This document shows, piece after piece, positions 56,581 through 64,000 of a stretch of 64,000 bases of DNA. The position numbers were made by a program, and so were the translations under genes. Each line of letters starts with the position of its first letter. Position 1 is the first letter of the stretch. The notes beneath the pieces were generated by a model. That model saw only the letters and a program-made list of their open reading frames with translations. It was not told the origin of the DNA and did no database searches. Source of the DNA: Pseudeuparius sepicola (taxonomy: Eukaryota > Arthropoda > Insecta > Coleoptera > Anthribidae); NCBI GenBank assembly GCA_963920635.1, contig OY987299.1, positions 28,536,901 to 28,600,900 of the forward strand. Direction: 5' to 3'.

Positions 56581-58829
56581 GCAAATAAAATAAAAATATT
56601 GTTTATGAGGTGGCCCTTCTACGCGTCCGTAATTATTAGTTATCACATTGAACTAACAAAAAAACAATAACCTAGCCATCGTTCATTTAAAGGAGCCAAT
56701 ATATCCACCAAACAGGATTAAGTGGGTGCACATTATCGCGTCGTCTAGGGCGGCGCCTCCAAGAACAATATCCAGGCAATAAATATGACGAAATATAGGG
56801 CCATTAAAACCCCGGAGACAAAGACGTACGACCGCGGAGGCGCCCTATTCACACAGACACGCCGGGCGACCCAGAAACCGGCGAGTTACAGCGGCTATCC
56901 GATTTAAATCTAATTTGCGCCTGAACTACATCCCGAAACTTTTCACCATCTATTTATTTTAGGTCCCAGTCCGCCGGAGGTTCAAACTGTAAGGGCGGCG
57001 AAAAATGCTTTTATAGGGGCTATAATATCCCTTCCTTTTTGTATAAAACTTTGGTCAAATGACGTTTATAAATCGTTAAGTACTTCACATCTTGGTTTAT
57101 ACGATATTGACACTTATCCAATTTATATCTTTATGCTTGAACCAGAATTTGTCTTAACCATTCTTGGCATGCCAGTTGCCCATTGTATATTATGATAGGC
57201 TTGCGTGATTCCATCAACAATACAATAATAATAATTAACAGTGTATATGTATATGATATAACTAAAGACAGATGCTTAAGTTCTCTTCAGACAATCTGTT
57301 TATAATGTTAGCAACTAAAGTACCTTATGAGAACTACTCTTTAGAAAAAAAAAGGCTCGTCCGGACGCAATTATTCAAATGATAAAAAATCAAATGACTT
57401 CAATAAAGTGCATCTGGTTGCATCAAATTTTCTTACGTTGGGAAAGAAGTCCCAGTATTTATTTAAAAACTTCCCCATCTATATTCTTCCTTTAGGCCCC
57501 AGAGGGCCGGATAGCAAACTTTCCAGTTGATTTAATAGAAATTTAGTCGGATTTTTTGGAAAAGAGGACGCGTCTACACACTTTATCGGATGGCACGTAC
57601 TAGGCTTAAATAAGTAACGAAATTCCCGGACGCGAGGCTTTAAAATTAGCTCTCCCGGAAGATCGTTTGGATTTAGAGCACGTACAACCCAAACGGTTTA
57701 GTTATGACGACGATCAGTGTGTTATTGTCCAATAAGCAGTTGCCCGCAGCCATTGCTGACTCGTCTTCCACTTCAACCTACTACATGGATATCAAAATAA
57801 AATGCCAGATAAAAGCAATGCTGATGCGGTGGCATTCCATGATGTTCATGTGCGCTCAATTCATTACATCTGCAGATGAATAGGAATATCTTTCTCAGAA
57901 CAGATGATGGAAGGGGTTGTAATTTATTTCCTAAGCTCGTCTGTAATAAATGTTAGTAAAGTCTCCGTGGCTATAGCAACACCATCTAGTAGAGGTGGTG
58001 TTGGCTATTAAGTATAGTCGTCTTGCTGGATAAGTCGACTACAGAATCGACAAATTTGTAACTTAGTTCATACTAACCGACAATAGGCGCATTCACGAAT
58101 TTTCAATTGTAAGCAAAATCTATAGAAACATGTTATCAATTAGAAAACCGCTTTAAATAAAATTGGCGTTGGAGATAAGCTGCATACAGCAGCCATCATC
58201 CGCACTTTTACGGCGCCAATTGTGGGAGCACAGCCTACTACAAAAAAATTTATTACTTTTACCAGTGGCGTCTGTATGGTTTTTGAATTGAATATTGAAA
58301 AAAAATAAAACTCATTCATTTGCACCTTGGTATAAAATTAGATATTAACAATTATTCAAAACGATCTAGTTGGCAAGCAGATTTTGTTTTGTAAACATAA
58401 ACAGTTTTGACAGTTGTCTACCTAGTCTAGTTGTCACGTATTTAAGTCATTAACATTAACATTAACACGGTCCAATTTTACCACACCGTATCTCAAAAGT
58501 TAAGACTTTTAGGACATAGGTATGTTCATATGAAGTTTTTTCCTCAAAATGGATTCAAGAAGAACCCCCTTAAGTATTAACATGTTATTAAGAAACACCC
58601 TGTATAGCTGAATTTGAATTTTTTTGTTATAGAAATTCAACACCATGTATTTCAATCAACTAGTGTCTAAGAGAAAAATGTTAAACGACAAATTCTCATT
58701 ATTTTAACATGAGGTATCCGCAACCGGATTTTATTTTTGAAGCATAAATGGGACACCTTGTATACTCATTTACAATATTAAATAATATTAGTATACTTTG
58801 GTAACATTTCCTGGACTAAATTGTTTATA
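56581..58829. other. Non-coding stretch with one GC-rich island
   Basis: Positions 56735-57010 are GC-rich with CCGCCGGAGG-like blocks and could be regulatory. The rest is AT-rich. Short TE-like ends (ACACCCTGTATA near 58594, GGGACACCTTGTATA near 58749) are scattered. No gene is supported. Confidence 0.4.
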
Positions 58830-59629
58830 CAGTGTGTCCACGGATAAACATCCCAAGAGGAGAAATGGACAAAAAAAATCATTTTAAGGCAAAAAGACAT
58901 TCTTGATAAAAAAAGTTTGCTTGTCCTTAAAATAAGATTGGCATGGAAAAAGTTAACATTACTTAATTGAAGAAACGTTAATTAGCCTAAGAGTAAACTA
59001 ATACCTCTATTTGTATAGAGATACTGAAAGACACTTTGATTTTTTGATTTTTTTCTTGTTTTTATTCGATTAAATAATTTTCTATAGGTAGTACGACAAA
59101 ATTGTATGAATAAAAGTTATTCAGAATAGTAAACTGTATATGATTAAAAAAATTGACAATCCCTGGGCCTACTTTGAGTTTCCTCCAATATTTTCCAAAA
59201 TACAAAGTAGGCCGAGAATCGTTAAATTATGTCATCATGCGTAGTTTTCCATTCTGAGTAAGTTTTTTTAATACAGTTTTGTCGTACTATTTACAGAAAA
59301 CCACTTATTTGAAAAAAAAATTAGAATAAAATAAAACAAATCAAAGTATGCCCTAACGGTTTGAAATTTTGCACACGAAAGTAGCTTACCACGCTGAATA
59401 AATGTTTTTATAACTTTTTTCAGTGTCTCTACAAATAGAGGTAGTTTACTCTTATGCTAATTAACGTTTCTTGAATTTTCTGGTCACCCAGTATAGGTAA
59501 TGTTAACTTTTTTCCATGCCAATCTTCTCTTAAGGACAAGTAGAATGACAAGTTCAAGAATGACTTTTTTCGTAAAATGAAATTTTTGGTCCATTTGTCC
59601 TCTTGGAATGTCTATCCGTGGACATACTG
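58830..59629. mobile_element. 800-bp mariner-type miniature
   Basis: CAGTGTGTCCACGGATAAAC at the left and the inverse of CAGTATGTCCACGGATAGAC at the right are flanked by TA (58828-58829 and 59630-59631). Long imperfect TIRs share GAGGACAAATGGACC with the element at 53368-55055, so it is probably mobilised by that family. No coding capacity is seen. Confidence 0.82.
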
Positions 59630-59631
59630 TA

Positions 59632-61003
59632 TACCTTTACATTTGCAGGTTCCAAAACAATAGTGTCAATTCTATCTTATTGCTGCTTCTGGAACTGTCC
59701 GCTTTTGTTATATGTACTTAACTAATTTAATTTGTCCACTTTAAAAATATGTAGGTACACGAAAATATACATAAATCAACAAAGCTGAACTGTCACATTC
59801 ACCAGCGCCCATGTATATAGTTGCGCTTGTTTCCATGGCCTCCTACTACTTCACCCAAATTTTTATAGCGAACGCGTGCACAATGAATTTCCCGCAGCGG
59901 TTGCAAAAACCCTGTATACAATGTCCCAATTAAAAACGAACATACAATGACGCCATTTGAACCCCCTTCAAATCACCTGTAGAAGAGGTTCTCCAAATAT
60001 TTGCACATCACTTCGCAAAAATATATATAATAAAAATTAGAACCAGAAGTTTGCTTTCCCGGCTATGCTTTTCTTCTTGATTTGACGAAAAAGCTAATGT
60101 TGATGATATAAAAAGTTTCGTTTTTATACCAAATACCTACATACCGACATATTCTCATACTCCCAGAGCCGTCGCGATGTAAAACGAATAACGCTTGCAG
60201 CCGACAACCGTGTCATTGCGCAAAAACTAAATTCCCAGCTGTCCGGAACACGGCCCTCTCCGCCAAAGTGGGTTGCCGCTTTTAAACTTTTTGCGCGGCG
60301 GGAACGAGCGGCGGGATAAAAACCCGTCCGGAATATTGCGGCCGTAAATCCGGTAATGCATATAAAAGATCCGTCCTGTATCTCCTCAAATTATCGCGAA
60401 AGCGCCCCACGCCGAGCTGATAATTTCCGACCCGGCCAATTTGTCTGAAAAATGAATCGGCGGCCGGGCGAAGGCCGCTGCCGTCGGCACTGAAGAATAC
60501 CGAGCCGCCGGGCTCACAGTGTTCGTTATAGGTTTATAATCCTTACCTATAGGGTTAGTAAATAAGGTGGTTACCGGGGTGAATAACTGGCGCATCATCG
60601 TTTTTATAGTTTTCCTCATAGTTTCTCTTTTTACCTCTCTTTTTTATTTCCTAGCCGACTATTACTTCCTGTCTTGTTCGTTCTTCTCCACCACAGTTCT
60701 CTCACATTTGTTCATTTGCTCATCAATGTTTATGCACACTACCTACTTTGTTGTGCGAGCGGTTGTACATAATTATAATGAATAGTTTGTAATTCATGAA
60801 ATCCTTTAGGGGCCGAACTAGATCAGTTTTTAATTGTTTTCGGCTCCTTTTTTTGCACATTGTATAAGTAATTCTCAAAAAAAAACATTATTATTATTAT
60901 TATATTGTCCAACTGGTCCCGTTAACCATATAGTCGTGTATATTTTTGCTATTATTGCCTCGGGGTGGAATAATTTCACGTTAGAGTAAAATGAAGAGTT
61001 ATT
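59632..61003. other. Non-coding stretch with a GC-rich island
   Basis: Positions 60160-60530 are GC-rich with CpG (GGCGGCCGGGCGAAGGCC) inside AT-rich DNA. A (TTA)n run lies near 60887-60903. No recognised gene. Confidence 0.4.
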
Positions 61004-61628
61004 TCAGTTATTTATGTACGAAGACAGTGAAGTTCAACTTTTTATAACATGTGGAATTTAGTATATTATCGTTGACTGACGTATTAATAAAGACTGCTCA
61101 CGGCTGTCATGTTTGACAGTTCTCTGGCTCTACTTGCTATAGCCGTGAGAACTCTTATTAATACGTCAGTCAACGATATTATTTAATAAATCACATGAGT
61201 TATAAAGAGGAACTTCAGTGGCGAGGGACACATTATATTTTAAATCAGAGAAAAAGAAGTTTTATTAGGCAAAAAAATTAAAAAAGGGCACCCATACATG
61301 AGTCGACCGCGCGCGTCGTTGCTTTGCCTCTATGTCGCTCTACTTAGATCCAGTACGGTGCAATTTGCCTGCAGAAGTCCTCTGGTCCCTCTCTTGCAGT
61401 CTATTAGGCATTGTTGGTCAAACCGACGAAAATACTTATACTGAAAGATTTTTTATTGTAGATAACAAATTCCGCAATAAGGCTGAAAAGTAAAATGATA
61501 TTTTATTGGCCGGGTTTGGAACATCTAGCCACGTTTGACGGGCGACAGGTCCGTCTGAGGCTTAATTTTCTCACCGTGCCAATGCAAACTAAGCTTTTAA
61601 TGACGAGGCTCTGACTTAAAAAAAAACA
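61004..61628 (+). repeat. Hairpin repeat family, copy e, with nested miniature
   Basis: The copy starts near CAGTTATTTATGTACG. Its left hairpin arm (61024-61055) and right arm (61192-61230) are separated by the inserted palindrome at 61070-61175. The 3' part can be followed through GGCCGGGTTTGGAACATCTA to CTTTTAATGACGAGG, but is diverged. Confidence 0.75.
61070..61175. mobile_element. 106-bp fold-back miniature in a hairpin loop
   Basis: CGTTGACTGACGTATTAATA and its inverse form the ends, and CTCACGGCT/AGCCGTGAG form an inner stem, so nearly the whole element is one palindrome. ATATTAT occurs on both sides (61063-61069 and 61176-61182) and is the likely target duplication. Confidence 0.75.
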
Positions 61629-62215
61629 GTGAGAATTGTAAAATATTTATATGGACTTTATGATTGGTTGAGTTTTATCGAAAGCTGATGTATCTTTGGG
61701 TATACATAAATTTTATTATTACAGATTGTCTAAACTGGGAATCAGGAACCTTTGGCCTTGTAGGTTAGGAATAAGTAGATTATTAGACTTAGTCATCTCC
61801 TGATGTGGTGCTGACATGGTTAGCAAAGAATGTTAGCACAGTATGGCGGCCCCCTTTGCCGAACATGCATTACGTATGGACAGCAGCGTCCAACGTTTTT
61901 CCACGAGGTAAGTTCTGGGAGTTTATTCACTTGTTTTGATTTAGTGGGGGCGTAAAAACTGCGTGGTGAATTTGTATGTATATCAATAAACATTTCCAAT
62001 ACTAATAAGAAAGCTAGTCGGAAAATGCTGGTGCAAAATAGTTGTGCAAAAATGCACAAAAATTTTCCGAATAAAAATTTTCAATTAACAAGTTTTTTTT
62101 GTCGATAATTTAAAATGAACGATCGCATACTCTGAACCAATTTCACGGGAGGTTCGTTTAGTAATAAACAAATTCGATTTAACAACGGCCTTGTCTACTA
62201 ATCAGGGCAAGATTA
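61629..62215. other. Non-coding stretch, nothing recognised
   Basis: AT-rich sequence lies between two copies of the hairpin repeat. No domain is recognised in short open frames. Confidence 0.5.
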
Positions 62216-62800
62216 ATAGTTTTTTTTATGTACCAAGGCACTGAAGTTCAACTTTTTATGACTCATGTGGAATTTTGTTGCCGTCGCCTCTGGCCGAGGC
62301 AAATAAACCAAATGAGTCATAAAAAGAACTTCAGTGCCGAGGTACATATTATATATTTTTTTGAAATCGGAAAAAACTGTTTTATTAGGCAAAAAAAATA
62401 ATCAAAAGGGATCACCCGTCCATGCATCCACTGCGCGCGGCGTTGCTTGACTTTGACTATTGCTCTACCCAGGTCAAGTATGACGAGACACGGCACTTTT
62501 CAACAGAAAATCCAAACTGCTGCCTGTTGTGCAGCCTCCATGTGAAATAGATTCAAATTCAAACCTACTAAAATATTATTTATACTGAAACATTGCGCTG
62601 CTATAGGTAACAATTTCGCAATATGTACGAAAAGTTAAATGGGGTCTTTATTGGCCGGGTTTTTAATATTTGGTCACTTTTGACAGGCGATGGCTCCGCC
62701 TACTTATTGAAAAAACCGTACAATAATGAGCTACTTCAGTTCCGATTTCTGAGCTTTTAATGACGATTTTGAGACACTTCCATGCCGATTTCAAGAAAAA
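62216..62800 (+). repeat. Hairpin repeat family, copy f (complete)
   Basis: This copy is closest to copy b. It runs from AATAGTTTTTTTTATGTACC to TTTCAAGAAAAA, with the full 5' palindrome (about 62231-62344). Internal blocks TGTTTTATTAGGCAAAAAAA and GGGATCACCCGTCCA, and the 3' block TTTTAATGACGATTTTGAG, are all present. The small 3' hairpin is partly lost. Confidence 0.82.
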
Positions 62801-63579
62801 TATCTTACTTGCTGATGAACTCAAGACTAGAGTGAGAATGATACTTGATATGGTCAGATCATTACAACGTATATACACATAGACCGGGTACTCGTCTGTA
62901 GTCTATTTTATGCGTGACCATAGCATATGCCATACTATACTATACTACTACTATACTATATTTACCCGTTCCTTAAAATTACTATCCTTATCCAGCAAGG
63001 CTGTTTCCCCTATCGTCCGACTGCCCCCCACTTTCCGGCATGGCCATCGATCGTGCTGCAGTGTTGCCAAAGCGGAGAGTAATTACCAAGGCATTTACGT
63101 AAATGTCATCACAAACCATAAATATTTACTTATTTTTTATTGGTCTCGATGCGTTAAATAAAACATAGTTCTGGAAAAAAAGAAAAAATAAAAAAGCTGT
63201 TAACCTATTTAATGAGAGCATAAAAAAATCAACCTGTGTCGAGGCTCACAGTATCCCAACCTGCTATAAAACTCTCTTCGGGCATTAGAAATTTTCCTTT
63301 AAATAACACCATAAGAAAAAGTTAGTAGGGCTCTATGTTTGGACATCACGGAGGCCAACAGATTGTGCCTGTCGGGTGTTCAAATTAATCACAAAGAAGA
63401 TCTGATCGTAATACTAAAATAATTGATAACGATCTAGTGCAAACGTTAGGAATATCATAACCTTTCAATTTGTTTTGTTTCATGATTTTAAAAAGATGTT
63501 ATTCCCGGCACATTCAAGGTTTCCAGTTTCTTTATACGATTTAGGTTATTTCGTAAATATAATTATCTCAAAGCATATA
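62801..63579. other. Non-coding stretch, nothing recognised
   Basis: A short ACTATACTATACTACTACTA simple repeat lies at about 62932-62960. No gene is supported. Confidence 0.45.
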
Positions 63580-64000
63580 CAGGGTGAACCAAGATCACTA
63601 TACGATAGGTGTAAAAGACAAAAAAAATTCGAGTTGAAACTTGACTTTTGGGGGATCAGTCTTGCTTGATTAGAAACTAATTTTCACCATATTATTATAT
63701 TTTAAAAATCAAGCAGGCCTTGACAGGGGCAATTTATTCGTTTTCCTTAAGAGATATCGAAACATTTTATTGGAAAAAGTTGTCGAGAATGAAAATTTAA
63801 GTTCCCGTACCAAATTTTAAAACAATCGGCAACTTTGATTTTTTTTAAATTTCAACTTTATTTTTTGGAAAAAAATTAAAGTATGCCGATCGTTTTAAAA
63901 ATTTAGTACAGGGTCTTAAATTTGCATTCTGAAAATTTTTTTCTGATAAAATTTTTCGATAAATGTTTGATTTGCGCTAGAACCGCAAAAATTGAAAATT
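63580..64000 (+). mobile_element. Left end of a mariner-like element, cut by the window
   Basis: TA followed by CAGGGTGAACCAAGATCACT resembles the usual ends of Tc1/mariner elements. The other end is beyond the window, so this is provisional. Confidence 0.35.

Overview
This window looks like a transposon-dense, AT-rich arthropod genome, most likely an insect. The evidence is the mix of non-LTR retrotransposons (an R4/Dong-type element and Jockey/I-type elements with APE endonuclease), many Tc1/mariner-like elements and miniatures with TA target duplications, a THAP-encoding P/hAT-like remnant, GT-AG introns, long microsatellites, and pseudogene copies of an insect-type SWIM zinc-finger protein. 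There are no bacterial operons, rRNA, CRISPR arrays or intact host housekeeping genes. Almost everything coding is mobile DNA or its wreckage.

Layout. 1-9890: the tail of a hairpin-containing repeat, a fold-back element with an 8-bp target duplication, a 122-bp tandem repeat next to a long near-perfect inverted repeat, a deleted mariner-like element with 367-bp terminal inverted repeats (TIRs), and another element with about 0.7-kb TIRs. 9897-14398: a 5'-truncated retrotransposon whose (TTA)n tail has been invaded by a nearly complete R4/Dong-type element on the minus strand. 15934-41340: a tandem array of three copies of a SWIM zinc-finger pseudogene locus. Each copy is broken by a different transposon: a full-length non-LTR element (17099-22303), a 14-kb giant inverted-repeat element (23493-37481), and a deleted Tc1-like element (38366-40140). 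41340-45198: non-coding, with GC-rich islands. 45199-46851: a 326-bp satellite set between two (TA)n tracts. 47267-47871: a THAP-encoding TIR element. 48208-48347: a cluster of short palindromes. 52254-56573: a run of mariner-like elements and miniatures. 58830-59629: another miniature. 61004-62800: two more copies of the hairpin repeat, one with a fold-back miniature in its loop.

The best candidate for an undescribed system is the element at 23493-37481. It has 5'-AG...CT-3' ends and a 6-bp target duplication (ATCATT), which the uninterrupted paralogue at 16405-16410 independently confirms. Its two arms are about 5.4 kb each, nearly identical and inverted, around a unique 3.2-kb centre. Each arm carries the same two-gene cassette: a 102-codon ORF overlapping a 40-codon ORF by ATGA, followed by AATAAA. 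The first 200 bp of each arm is packed with TGACC/GGTCA half-sites. The centre carries a two-exon gene of 205 codons with consensus splice sites, an acidic middle and a charged coiled-coil-like end. The 6-bp duplication and AG ends recall Polinton/Maverick elements, but I see no polymerase, integrase, ATPase or capsid gene. It is either a non-autonomous derivative or a different class.

All calls come from reading the sequence by eye. Family names rest on motifs remembered from known families and were not searched.
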